DNA from: Mesorhizobium intechi
GTDB lineage: Bacteria; Pseudomonadota; Alphaproteobacteria; Rhizobiales; Rhizobiaceae
DNA: 33,950 bases
Direction: 5' to 3'
NCBI RefSeq assembly: GCF_002879535.1
Contig: NZ_PNOT02000293.1
Location: 1 to 33,950 of the forward strand
The position numbers were made by a program, and so were the translations under genes. This document shows positions 22,194 to 30,249 of this stretch, piece by piece (positions within the stretch are counted from its first letter, which is position 1; the number at the start of each line of letters is the position of its first letter). The notes beneath the pieces were generated by a model. That model worked only from the letters and a program-made list of their open reading frames with translations. It did not search any database and had not been told where the DNA came from.

Positions 22194-22808
22194 TCAGGCC
22201 TTGGCGGGGTTCCCTGCCCCGAACCGCAAGCCGTCCATCAACAGCTTGACCAGCCGCCGGGAGCGGTCGCGCCATTCCGGCGTGTCGGGCGCGGAATAGA
22301 TGCCGCCGAGCGCGTGCAGCACATCGGAGGCATCGACATCGCCGCGGATGGTGCCGGCCGCCACCGCCGCCTCGACCAGTTGCCGCAAGGCCTGCGACAC
22401 CCGCCCCGACGTGTCGGAAAACAGCGTCGAATTGGTGGTGAGCAGGATGCGCAGGCTGGTCGCCAGGCCGCGCTTGGTGGCGATGTAATCGACGAAGCGC
22501 CGCATCCACTCCTCCAAGGCGACATCGGACGGATGCCCTGCCGCGAGCTCGCCGGCAGCGGCGCACAGCGCCTCGACCTCGCGGCGGTAGACCACCTCGA
22601 CCAGATGCTCGCGCGTCGGGAAATGCCGGTAGAGCGTACCTATGCCGACGCCGGCGCGGCGCGCGATCTCCTCCAGCGAGGCATCGATGCCGCGCTCGGC
22701 GAATACCGCCGCCGCCACCTCGACAAGCCGGTCGCGGTTGCGCTGGGCATCCGCCCGCAGCGGCCTGGTTTCCGCGGCGTTGTCTCCAGCGATGACGGCT
22801 TCGGCCAA
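22194..22808 (-). CDS. TetR-family transcription repressor
   Basis: A 204-residue TetR-type repressor. The helix-turn-helix domain is clear: RLVEVAAAVFAERGIDASLE, EIARRAGVGIGTLYRHFPTR and EHLVEVVYRREVE. The C-terminal part, about 140 residues, is the helical ligand-binding and dimer domain. The reading frame is open back to a GTG at 22934, but that would place the operator inside the gene. I chose the TTG at 22806-22808, which has GGAG six bases before it; a GTG at 22818-22820 is the next best. Divergent from the molybdenum oxidoreductase operon, which it probably represses. Confidence 0.9.
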   Translation of the reverse strand: MAEAVIAGDNAAETRPLRADAQRNRDRLVEVAAAVFAERGIDASLEEIARRAGVGIGTLYRHFPTREHLVEVVYRREVEALCAAAGELAAGHPSDVALEEWMRRFVDYIATKRGLATSLRILLTTNSTLFSDTSGRVSQALRQLVEAAVAAGTIRGDVDASDVLHALGGIYSAPDTPEWRDRSRRLVKLLMDGLRFGAGNPAKA

Positions 22809-22868
22809 TTTTTTCTCCACGGACCAAATATGGGGACTTGAACCCGGCCGGGCCAGCCCCCACGTAAT

Positions 22869-22888
22869 AAACGGAGGCACCTCCGCTT
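22869..22888. promoter_or_regulatory. TetR operator palindrome between tetR and paoABC-like operon
   Basis: AAACGGAGG-CA-CCTCCGCTT, a 20-base palindrome with 8 of 9 arm positions matching and a perfect CGGAGG/CCTCCG core (22872-22885). A partial third arm GGAGTGC follows at 22894-22900. Such symmetrical sites are typical TetR dimer operators. Its place between divergent genes would let one repressor control both directions. Confidence 0.65.
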
Positions 22889-23003
22889 TAAGTGGAGTGC
22901 TTTCATCATATAGGCAGGGAACCCCGTATGTCACGTACCGAGAGCTTGCAAGATAAAGCCCGTCCTTGCTCGCTGGAGATTGGCGAAGGCGGCCACGCTG
23001 CCG

Positions 23004-23027
23004 ATCTCCTCCTGCAAGGGGAGAGAT
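23004..23027. repeat. Decayed copy of the intergenic palindrome
   Basis: ATCTCCTCC, a short loop, GGGGAGAGAT: an imperfect relative of the palindrome at 4885-4905, again flanked by GCCG on the left. It lies between the TetR operator and the oxidoreductase operon. Confidence 0.45.
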
Positions 23028-23137
23028 TAGCTGTCATCGGCGCTTCCGCAAACACCTAGCCGTCCGCGACCCTTGCCCTCTCCAGCCCCGACACCAATTC
23101 CTTCCCCTCAGCGTCAAGCAACCGGAGCCAGACGCCC

Positions 23138-23611
23138 ATGACGAAAATCCCCGTCCATCTCGATATCAATGGCCAGCATCACGAATTGCAGCTCGAGCCG
23201 CGCGTCACGCTGCTCGATGCCTTGCGCGAGCGGCTCGGCCTGACCGGCACCAAGAAAGGCTGCGACCACGGCCAGTGCGGCGCCTGCACCGTACACATGG
23301 ACGGCGAGCGCGTGCTGGCTTGTCTGACGCTGGCCGCGCAAGCCGAGGGCCGCGCCATCACCACCATCGAGGGGCTTGCACGGGAGGGCGAATTGCATCC
23401 CGTGCAGGCTGCCTTCCTCGATCAGGACGCCTTCCAGTGCGGCTATTGCACGCCGGGCCAGATCATGTCGGCGGTGGCCTGCATCCGCGAGGGCCATGCC
23501 GGCTCGGATGAGGAAATCCGCGAATACATGGCCGGCAATCTCTGCCGCTGCGGCGCGTATCCGCACATCGTCGCCGCCGTCCGCCAGGCAGCACAGGAGT
23601 TCGCATCATGA
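23138..23611 (+). CDS. paoA: Molybdenum oxidoreductase, [2Fe-2S] subunit (PaoA-like)
   Basis: A 157-residue iron-sulfur subunit of a xanthine-oxidase-family aldehyde oxidoreductase; it passes electrons from the molybdenum centre to FAD. The plant-type cluster has Cys42, Cys47, Cys50 and Cys62 (GCDHGQCGACTVHMDG and LACLTL). The second cluster has Cys101, Cys104, Cys136 and Cys138 (CGYCTPGQIM and LCRCGAYPHI). E. coli PaoA carries a Tat signal peptide; this protein starts directly with MTKIPVHLDING, so it should stay in the cytoplasm. GGAG lies 11 bases before the ATG. It overlaps the next gene by four bases. Confidence 0.94.
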   Translation: MTKIPVHLDINGQHHELQLEPRVTLLDALRERLGLTGTKKGCDHGQCGACTVHMDGERVLACLTLAAQAEGRAITTIEGLAREGELHPVQAAFLDQDAFQCGYCTPGQIMSAVACIREGHAGSDEEIREYMAGNLCRCGAYPHIVAAVRQAAQEFAS

Positions 23612-24591
23612 GGGACTTTTCATACCTGCGCGCCACTTCCACTGACGCCGCGCGCCGAGCCGCGGCCCTGCCCGGCGCCATGCTGCTGGCCGGCGGCACC
23701 ACGCTGATCGACCTCGCCAAATGCGGCGTCGCCGAGCCTGAAACGCTGGTCGACATCACCCATCTCAAGGGTCTGGACCGGATCGCTGTCGACGAACGCG
23801 GCGCCACCATCGGCGCGCTCGCCAAAATGGGCCATGTCGCCGACCATGCCGACATCAAGAGCCGCTTCCCCGCCATCTCCGAGACGTTGTGGCAGGCGGC
23901 GTCGGCGCAGATCCGCAACATGGCGACGATCGGCGGCAATCTGATGCAGCGGACGCGTTGCCCCTATTTCCGCGACCCCTCCAACTTTTCCGCCTGCAAC
24001 AAGCGGGAGCCCGGCAGCGGCTGTTCGGCCATTGGCGGCGTCACCAGGGGGCACGCGGTGCTCGGCACCAGCGAGGCCTGTATCGCCATGTACCCTGGCG
24101 ACCTCGCCACCGCTTTGGTCGCCTTCGATGCTGTCGTTCATCTTGGCGAGCGCAAGCTTCTGGTGGACGACTTCTTCCTGCTGCCCGCAACCACGCCCGA
24201 CAGGGAACACGCGATCGAACCGGGCGAGATGATCACCGCCATCGAAATCCCCGGCTCCGCCGCCGCGCGCCGTTCGACCTACCTGAAGATCCGTGACCGG
24301 CAGTCCTATGAATTCGCCGCGGCGAGTGCCGCTGTCGGCATCGAGGTCGAAGCCGATGGCCGCACCATCCGCGACCTGCGCGTGGCGCTTGGCGGCGTCG
24401 CCACCAGACCGTGGCGCGCCCGTGCCGTGGAAGACGCCCTGAGGGGCAAGGTGCTGGAGCCGGAAACCGTCCGTGCCGCCAGCCTGCTCGCCGTCGAAGG
24501 TGCCGTCGACCATGGCGCCAACCATTACAAGATCGAGCTCGCGCCGCGCGTTGTCGCGCGCGCCATCCTCAAATTGGGAGAGACGGCATGA
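23608..24591 (+). CDS. paoB: Molybdenum oxidoreductase, FAD subunit (PaoB-like)
   Basis: A 327-residue FAD-binding subunit. FAD contacts are AMLLAGGTTLIDLAK (about 24-38) and MATIGGNLMQRTRC (105-118). Four Cys, at 118 (RCPYF), 130 (FSACNK), 139 (GSGCSA) and 158 (SEACIA), form the pattern that in PaoB and hydroxybenzoyl-CoA reductase binds an extra [4Fe-4S] cluster, which ordinary xanthine dehydrogenases lack. This places the enzyme in the PaoABC group. The start overlaps paoA by four bases and the end overlaps the next gene by four, so the complex is made in step. Confidence 0.94.
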   Translation: MRDFSYLRATSTDAARRAAALPGAMLLAGGTTLIDLAKCGVAEPETLVDITHLKGLDRIAVDERGATIGALAKMGHVADHADIKSRFPAISETLWQAASAQIRNMATIGGNLMQRTRCPYFRDPSNFSACNKREPGSGCSAIGGVTRGHAVLGTSEACIAMYPGDLATALVAFDAVVHLGERKLLVDDFFLLPATTPDREHAIEPGEMITAIEIPGSAAARRSTYLKIRDRQSYEFAAASAAVGIEVEADGRTIRDLRVALGGVATRPWRARAVEDALRGKVLEPETVRAASLLAVEGAVDHGANHYKIELAPRVVARAILKLGETA

Positions 24592-26900
24592 CCGTTCACA
24601 ACATCAGGGTCGGTGAATCGAAACGGGGCGACGCCTCCGACGGCACACTGGCGGAGAGCGTCGGCGGCCGGCTGTCGCGCGTCGACGGCCCGGCCAAGAT
24701 CACCGGTGCCGCCAGATACGCGGTCGAGCAGCAGCTCGAGGGCCTCGCCCATGCCGTGCTGGTCGAAAGCACGATCGCCTCAGGCAAGGTGCGCGCGATC
24801 GACGCGGCGACCGCTGAAGCCTCACCCGGTGTGCTGCGGGTGCTGACGCCGGACACCATCATCAGCCTGAGAACCGCATCCGACTGGTTCGGCACGCCGC
24901 CGCCGGACAAGCCCTACTGCCCGCTGGCGCGCGACATCACCTTCTGCGGCCAGCACGTCGCGGCAGTCGTCGCCGAAACCTTCGAGCAGGCGGTCGCCGC
25001 GGCGGCCCTCGTCAAGGTCAGCTATGACGAGACGCCTTCCATCGTCGATCTCGATGACGGCAAGGCCGGCGACGGTATTCCGATCGACGCCATGACCAAG
25101 GAATGGGGTGATGCGCCCGCCGCCTTCGCCGCCGCGCCGGTGCGCATCTGTGCCGCTTACAACACGCCGCGCGAATACCAGGCGCCGATGGAGCCGCATG
25201 GCCTGATCGCGCGCTGGGAGGGCGAACATCTGACCGTCTGGGAGCCGAGCCAATGGCTCGACGGCATGGCCCGCACCTATGCCGAATGGTTCGCGGTGCC
25301 GTTCGGGAATGTGAGGCTGGTCTCGCCCTATATCGGCGGCGGCTTTGGCTCCAAGGCGTTGGCGCTCAGCCATGGCGCGGTGGCCGCCCGTGCCGCCAAA
25401 ATGCTCGGCCGTCCGGTGAAGCTGGTGATGACGCGGCCGCAGACCTTTACCGGCTATGGCGGCCGCGCCGCGACGCGCCAGACGGTGACGATCGGCACCG
25501 ACCGTGAGGGCGTGATCCAGTCGATCGTGCATCGCGGCGTCAATGAAACGTCGGTCGACGGCATGTGGGTCGAGCCGCTGGGCTCGGTCACCTCCATCAT
25601 GTACGCGACGCCGAATTTTTCGTCGAAGCAGAATGTCGTGCGGGTCAATTCCGTGGTGCCAGGCGCCATGCGCGCGCCGGGCGAAAACCCCTCGGCCTTC
25701 GGCATCGAAAGTGCCATCGACGAGCTCGCCTATGAGATCGGCATCGATCCACTGGAGATCCGGCTCAAGAACTATGCAGAACAGGACCCCCACACCAGAA
25801 AAGCCTGGTCGACCAGGCAGTTGCGCGAGGCTTTTGCCGCGGGCGCCGAACGCTTCGGCTGGGCCAGGCGCTCGCCGAAACCGCGCTCGATGCGCGACGG
25901 CAACCAGTTGATCGGCTGGGGCGTCGCCGCCGGCACCTATCCAGTGCGGCGCGCCTATGGCGAGGCTGTCGTGCGCATCCTGGCAGACGGCTCGGTCGAG
26001 GTCGAAAGCTCCTCGATCGACATGGGCCAGGGCACCTACACCATCCTGGCGCAGACCGCCGCCGAGACGGTCGGCGTGCGGGCCGACGATGTGGTGGTGA
26101 AGCTCGGGGACTCCCGCTTTGCCCGCGCCGGTGTCGCCGGCGGCTCGCGCCTTGCCGGCGTGATGACGGGTGCGGTGTCCAAGGCCGCGACCTCGGCGCT
26201 CGACCAACTGGTGGGGCTGGCCATCAGCGACCCGCGCTCGCCCTTCCACGCGCTGCAGGCCAACACTCTTGTCGTCGCCAATGGGCGCATCGGCTCGCCG
26301 CGCGGCGATGGCCCCGATGTCTCGATCGCCGAACTGCTCAAGAGCGTCGGCCGCGACCGCATCGAGGCGACCGGCGACACCATGCCGGCCAATTCGACCG
26401 CCGAGGACCGCTACAAGAACTACACCACCATCGCCATGGCGTTGCCGCACACCGAGGGCGATTATTCGCGCTACTCCTGGTGCGCGCATTTCATCGAGGT
26501 GCGCGTCGATGAGGATTTCGGCACCGTGCGCGTCTCGCGCGTGGTGTCGGCGCTGGATTCCGGCCGGCTCTACAACCCCAAGCTCGCCGAAAGCCAATGG
26601 AAGGGCGGCATCATCATGGGCATCGGCCAGGCGCTGCTGGAGGAAGGCATCATGGACCGCCGCCATGGCCGGATCGTCAACAACAACCTCGCCGATTATC
26701 TGGTGCCGACCAATGCCGACATCCCGGACATCGAGGTGATCTCGGTCGGCATCCCCGACCCGCACTCCTCGGCGCTCGGCGGCAAGGGCGTCGGTGAGCT
26801 CGGCATCGTCGGCGTCGCGCCAGCGATCGCCAATGCGGTGTTCCATGCGACGGGGAAGAGGGTGCGCGATTTGCCGATCACGTTGGAAAAACTGATCTGA
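24588..26900 (+). CDS. paoC: Molybdenum oxidoreductase, catalytic subunit (PaoC-like)
   Basis: A 770-residue molybdopterin-cytosine-dinucleotide subunit that oxidises aldehydes or N-heterocycles with water as oxygen donor. Motifs: GGGFGS (250-255), the substrate-channel segment RAPGENPSAFGIESAIDEL (from Arg362), DMGQGTYTILAQTAAE, and the end GGKGVGELGIVG with catalytic Glu737. The start ATG overlaps the paoB stop; a longer upstream frame is rejected on family length. No maturation factor gene (XdhC/PaoD-like) follows in the window; a strong terminator and a convergent gene come next. Confidence 0.95.
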   Translation: MTVHNIRVGESKRGDASDGTLAESVGGRLSRVDGPAKITGAARYAVEQQLEGLAHAVLVESTIASGKVRAIDAATAEASPGVLRVLTPDTIISLRTASDWFGTPPPDKPYCPLARDITFCGQHVAAVVAETFEQAVAAAALVKVSYDETPSIVDLDDGKAGDGIPIDAMTKEWGDAPAAFAAAPVRICAAYNTPREYQAPMEPHGLIARWEGEHLTVWEPSQWLDGMARTYAEWFAVPFGNVRLVSPYIGGGFGSKALALSHGAVAARAAKMLGRPVKLVMTRPQTFTGYGGRAATRQTVTIGTDREGVIQSIVHRGVNETSVDGMWVEPLGSVTSIMYATPNFSSKQNVVRVNSVVPGAMRAPGENPSAFGIESAIDELAYEIGIDPLEIRLKNYAEQDPHTRKAWSTRQLREAFAAGAERFGWARRSPKPRSMRDGNQLIGWGVAAGTYPVRRAYGEAVVRILADGSVEVESSSIDMGQGTYTILAQTAAETVGVRADDVVVKLGDSRFARAGVAGGSRLAGVMTGAVSKAATSALDQLVGLAISDPRSPFHALQANTLVVANGRIGSPRGDGPDVSIAELLKSVGRDRIEATGDTMPANSTAEDRYKNYTTIAMALPHTEGDYSRYSWCAHFIEVRVDEDFGTVRVSRVVSALDSGRLYNPKLAESQWKGGIIMGIGQALLEEGIMDRRHGRIVNNNLADYLVPTNADIPDIEVISVGIPDPHSSALGGKGVGELGIVGVAPAIANAVFHATGKRVRDLPITLEKLI

Positions 26901-26904
26901 GGTG

Positions 26905-26943
26905 GAGCGCGCAATCTTACTTCCGGTGGAAGATTGCGCGCTC
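26905..26943. terminator. Strong bidirectional terminator hairpin
   Basis: GAGCGCGCAATCTT (26905-26918) and AAGATTGCGCGCTC (26930-26943) form a perfect 14-bp stem around an 11-base loop. It starts five bases after the paoC stop and ends 14 bases from the convergent MDR gene stop, so it can end transcription from both sides. Confidence 0.8.
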
Positions 26944-26957
26944 GGTCGCTTTCGCCC

Positions 26958-27968
26958 CTACCACTCCAACCCGAACACGAGCTTGCCGAAGTGCAGGCCG
27001 CCGGCGGCCATGTGGGCGTAGGCTTCGGTTGCCTCATCAGGTGAAAACACCTTGTCGACGACCGGCTCGATCCCGGCCGCGCCGATAGCGCGGGCGGCGT
27101 CGCGAAGGTCGGACACCGATCCGGTGTTGTTGCCGATCACCTTCAGCGCCTTGATGATGATCGGCAGCAGGTTGACCGTGGCCTCGGCGCCGGTGACGAA
27201 ACCGATGGTGAACAGCGTGCCGCCCGGCGCGGTGGCGTTGACGGCCCGGGCGAAGGTCGCGGTGCCGCCGGTCTCGACGACGAGGTCGGCGCCGAGGCCG
27301 CCGGTCAGCTCCAGCACCTTGCCGTCCCAGTCCGATGTCGCGCGGTAGTTGATGAGATGATCGGCGCCCAGCGCCTTCGCCCGTTCCAGCTTCTCGTCCG
27401 ACGACGAGGTGATGATGACGGTGGCGCCTGCCGCCTTGGCAAGCTGCAGGGTGAAGATCGAGACGCCGCCGGTGCCGAGCAGCACGACGACCGAGCCCGG
27501 CCCGACATTGGCGGCGCGGATGGCGTTCCAGGCGGTGGTGCCGGCGATCGGCAATGTCGACGCTGCCTCGAAGGAGAGATGGGCCGGGACCGGCACGAGC
27601 GAATTGGCCGGCAGCGCGACATATTCGGCCAGGGACCCCGGCAGCGAGATGCCACGCATCTGTGTCATCTCGTAGGGTCGCGGCCGGCCGCCGATCCAGC
27701 GAGGCTTGGCATGGGCGACGACGCGATCGCCCGTGCTGAAACTCGTAACGCCCTCGCCCAGCGCGACGATCTCGCCGGAGCCGTCGGCGACCGGGATGAG
27801 CGGAAAGCTCGGTCCGGGATAATTGCCGCTCGCCACCGCGACATCGACGAAATTGAGGCTTGCCGCGCGCTGGCGGATCAGCACCTCGCCGCGCTGCGGT
27901 TCGGGGGTGGCGACAGTGGCGGTGCGGAAGGCGTCGAGCCTGGGTTGGCTCAGTTCGATGTCTTTCAT
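26958..27968 (-). CDS. MDR-family NAD(P)-dependent oxidoreductase
   Basis: A 336-residue medium-chain dehydrogenase/reductase, paralogous to the product at 9413-10417. It has VLIRQRAASLNFVDVAVASG in the position of the catalytic zinc region (no Cys ligand), VVVLLGTGGVSIFTLQLAKAAGA for the Rossmann nucleotide site, SSSDEKLERAKALGADHLINY and the end AYAHMAAGGLHFGKLVFGLEW. No zinc site is seen, so it is quinone-oxidoreductase-like. ACGGAGTGAAACC precedes the ATG; an upstream open extension is the shadow of the LysR gene. It is divergent from that LysR gene, 96 bases away, and is its likely target. Confidence 0.93.
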   Translation of the reverse strand: MKDIELSQPRLDAFRTATVATPEPQRGEVLIRQRAASLNFVDVAVASGNYPGPSFPLIPVADGSGEIVALGEGVTSFSTGDRVVAHAKPRWIGGRPRPYEMTQMRGISLPGSLAEYVALPANSLVPVPAHLSFEAASTLPIAGTTAWNAIRAANVGPGSVVVLLGTGGVSIFTLQLAKAAGATVIITSSSDEKLERAKALGADHLINYRATSDWDGKVLELTGGLGADLVVETGGTATFARAVNATAPGGTLFTIGFVTGAEATVNLLPIIIKALKVIGNNTGSVSDLRDAARAIGAAGIEPVVDKVFSPDEATEAYAHMAAGGLHFGKLVFGLEW

Positions 27969-28025
27969 GGTTTCACTCCGTTGAGACGATCGATGGTTGA
28001 GTGAACCTATCTGTTGCGCTATTTC

Positions 28026-28040
28026 TGGATAATCATTCCA
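28026..28040. promoter_or_regulatory. Candidate LysR-type binding site
   Basis: TGGATAATCATTCCA lies in the AT-rich divergent gap between the MDR and LysR genes. It has 4-bp symmetric arms (TGGA/TCCA) and an AT-rich centre in the LysR T-Nx-A style. The spacing is 13, not the classic 11, so the call is tentative. Confidence 0.35.
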
Positions 28041-28064
28041 TTTTGCATTTGAGTAGTGCGAAAC

Positions 28065-28994
28065 ATGCAGCAGTCCCACGAACCGGCGGCCTTTGCCGAA
28101 ATGGCGGCCTTCGCGGCCATCGCGGAGGCGCGCTCCTTCACCAGGGCAGCAGTGCGTGTCGGGCGCGACGCGACCATCCTGTCGCGGCGCCTGCAAGCGC
28201 TGGAGGAGCGGCTGGGGGTCAGGCTGCTGCATCGCACGACACGCAGCGTGTCGCTGACCGAAGCCGGTGCCGAATTCCTGGTGCGCGTGCGCGCTATCCT
28301 CGCCTCCGTCGACGAAGCCGAGGCCGCCGCTTCGGCGCATGCCGACGGCAGCCCGCGCGGTCTGCTCAGGCTGGCGCTGCCTGGCACGTTCGGGCGCATG
28401 TGGATCGGACCGATGCTGCCTCAATTCCTTGCCGAATTTCCCGATATCCGTATCGAGGCCGAATTCTCCAACCGCTTCGCCGATCTGGTCGCCGAGAATT
28501 TCGACGTCGCCGTGCGGCTCGGCGCGCTGCAGGATTCGCGGCTGGTGGCGCGCAAGGTGGCGACGCGGCACCGGCTGCTTTGCGCCGCCCCCGCCTATCT
28601 CGCGCGAAGAGGCAGGCCGCGGACACCGCAGGCGCTGCTCGAGCATTCCTGCCTGGGCTTCAGCGGCTTGCAGACCTTTCCGGCCTGGGAGATGACCGAC
28701 CGCGAGGGCCGGCGCGCCCGCGTCGAGGTTTCCGGGCCGTTGGTCAGCGACGATGCCGAGGTGCTGGTCGAGGCCGCCGTGCAGGGCCTCGGCCTGATGA
28801 TGAGCACCGACTGGCTGATCGGCCGCGAACTCGCCGACGGACGGCTGGTGCCTGTCCTGGAGGAGTGGACGCTGGCCGACGAAGGCGCGGTCTATGTCGT
28901 CGTGCCCTCGGCCAAGGGACAAGCCGCCAAGACCCGCGCCTTCGCCGACTGGATCGGCAAGCGCTTCGCGGCGGTGCCACCCTGGCGGCAATGA
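28065..28994 (+). CDS. LysR-family transcription regulator
   Basis: A 309-residue LysR-type regulator. The N-terminal winged helix is FAEMAAFAAIAEARSFTRAA to LSRRLQALEERLGVRLLHRT (about 10-60), followed by the linker helix TEAGAEFLVRVRAILASVDE. The C-terminal periplasmic-binding-like sensor has GLLRLALPGTFGRMWIGPML, PDIRIEAEFSNRFADLVAEN and DVAVRLGAL, the CrgA-like LysR subgroup. I chose ATG 28065 over a GTG three codons earlier; ribosome sites are weak for both. It is divergent from the MDR oxidoreductase gene it probably controls, and converges with the secreted-protein gene ending at 29029. Confidence 0.94.
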   Translation: MQQSHEPAAFAEMAAFAAIAEARSFTRAAVRVGRDATILSRRLQALEERLGVRLLHRTTRSVSLTEAGAEFLVRVRAILASVDEAEAAASAHADGSPRGLLRLALPGTFGRMWIGPMLPQFLAEFPDIRIEAEFSNRFADLVAENFDVAVRLGALQDSRLVARKVATRHRLLCAAPAYLARRGRPRTPQALLEHSCLGFSGLQTFPAWEMTDREGRRARVEVSGPLVSDDAEVLVEAAVQGLGLMMSTDWLIGRELADGRLVPVLEEWTLADEGAVYVVVPSAKGQAAKTRAFADWIGKRFAAVPPWRQ

Positions 28995-29028
28995 GGTGCC
29001 GTCATTCGATTTTCGCCAATCTCCCCGC

Positions 29029-30153
29029 CTATCCTGGAAAATCCCAGTTCGACCGGTTCAGGACATCGCTGGGTGGAAGAATCTCTTCGGGCTTGAGCTC
29101 TCGGCGCTGAACCTCATCGGCGACAAATTCCTCACGTGGTCCCCACGCTCCACCACTGCCGATTCTTAGCGGGATTTTGTCCTGCGTCAGACATTGCGAA
29201 AGGTTTATGTCAAACGTACCCGGAGCCATGTCGAACCAGTCGCACGCCTCGCCGAGAACATTGTCCGTTCGGTCCATTCTCTCCGGGATGACATTGCGGC
29301 CGAGGTGGATCGCGGGCGAATCTGCCGACTGACATTTCTCGCATATGGAGAGCCGCTCGAACGCGCCACCCTTGGCGGCCCCGAAGGATAGTGCCTGCCC
29401 CGTTTGATCGTTGCGGATATTTAGGGTTCGCCGTCCATCGGGATACGATGTTTCATCGTAAGTCCACGGATCGTGCCGTCGCAATGCCCTGACCGCACCT
29501 TGCCATTGCATGTGCATGGCAAAGTCAGGTGGGCGCATGACGGCCGTTGCAGCTTGGGGTGCCCGATGCTCGAAGTGCAGCCATTGGGCAACATCCAGCA
29601 AATTGGCAGGCAGCTCGACCTCCTCGGCGGACACGGGGCGCCGTTCGAGGCTGACAATCGCCGTCGATTGAAACAGCGAGCCGTTGACAAACACCCTCGT
29701 GGCAATCTCGATACCATCAGCCGTCACGCAACTCAGCCATTGCAGTCCAGGGGCCGGCTTGTCTGGATCGCGCCGCACAACGTCCCCCACTTCGCACGGC
29801 TCGCCGGCATGCGTCTCGGTCTGGCCGGTTTCCGTCACTGCGCGAATTCGTTCGTAGGACGTCGACGTCCGACGGTTTACCGAAACAGAGGAATAGTTTG
29901 AATCCCTAAGGAATGAGACCGTTATTTGCTTTGCCGGATTTCCGTAGATGACAGTCCCCAGTTCGTCCACACGGACCCAGCCGTCATGATGTGTGACGAT
30001 CCTCGTATGGGATCCGGCCGAATTTCCCGATGGTTGCACCGTCATCGTCGCGACATAGTCGGGGACATTGGCCGAAGGCGCATAGGGTATGTCGCCTGCC
30101 CACGCCGGAGAACCTGCCAGAACGAGGCCCGCCATGATCGGTAGTCTCATCAT
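29029..30153 (-). CDS. Exported protein of unknown function, 374 aa
   Basis: A 374-residue protein with a clear signal peptide MMRLPIMAGLVLAGSPAWA (cleavage before GDIPY). I do not recognise the family. The mature part is beta-rich: DYVATMTVQPSGNSAG, TRIVTHHDGWVRVDELGTVI and ITVSFLRDSNYSSVSVNRR look like lipocalin- or LolA-like strands. Seven Cys are spread through it (for example GEPCEV, LSCVTA, ICEKCQ, GEACDWF, SQCLTQD), allowing several disulfides in the periplasm. The C-terminal FDINLSQCLTQDKIPLRIG looks well structured. GGGGGAGAAGCC precedes the ATG at 30151-30153. Base composition is less GC-rich than its neighbours, which hints at transfer. It follows the slipin gene in the same direction with a 96-base gap. 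Confidence 0.75.
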   Translation of the reverse strand: MMRLPIMAGLVLAGSPAWAGDIPYAPSANVPDYVATMTVQPSGNSAGSHTRIVTHHDGWVRVDELGTVIYGNPAKQITVSFLRDSNYSSVSVNRRTSTSYERIRAVTETGQTETHAGEPCEVGDVVRRDPDKPAPGLQWLSCVTADGIEIATRVFVNGSLFQSTAIVSLERRPVSAEEVELPANLLDVAQWLHFEHRAPQAATAVMRPPDFAMHMQWQGAVRALRRHDPWTYDETSYPDGRRTLNIRNDQTGQALSFGAAKGGAFERLSICEKCQSADSPAIHLGRNVIPERMDRTDNVLGEACDWFDMAPGTFDINLSQCLTQDKIPLRIGSGGAWGPREEFVADEVQRRELKPEEILPPSDVLNRSNWDFPG

Positions 30154-30249
30154 GGCTTCTCCCCCCGCGTGCCACGCAGCTGCCAGCCGTACGATTCCCG
30201 GCAAGAGCGGCGATTTTGCGACGACTGTGCGGCCGGGCTCCGCTGATTC

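Noticed and set aside
24822..26846. 674-codon open frame opposite paoC
   Set aside because: Antisense shadow of the catalytic molybdenum subunit, which has all expected motifs.
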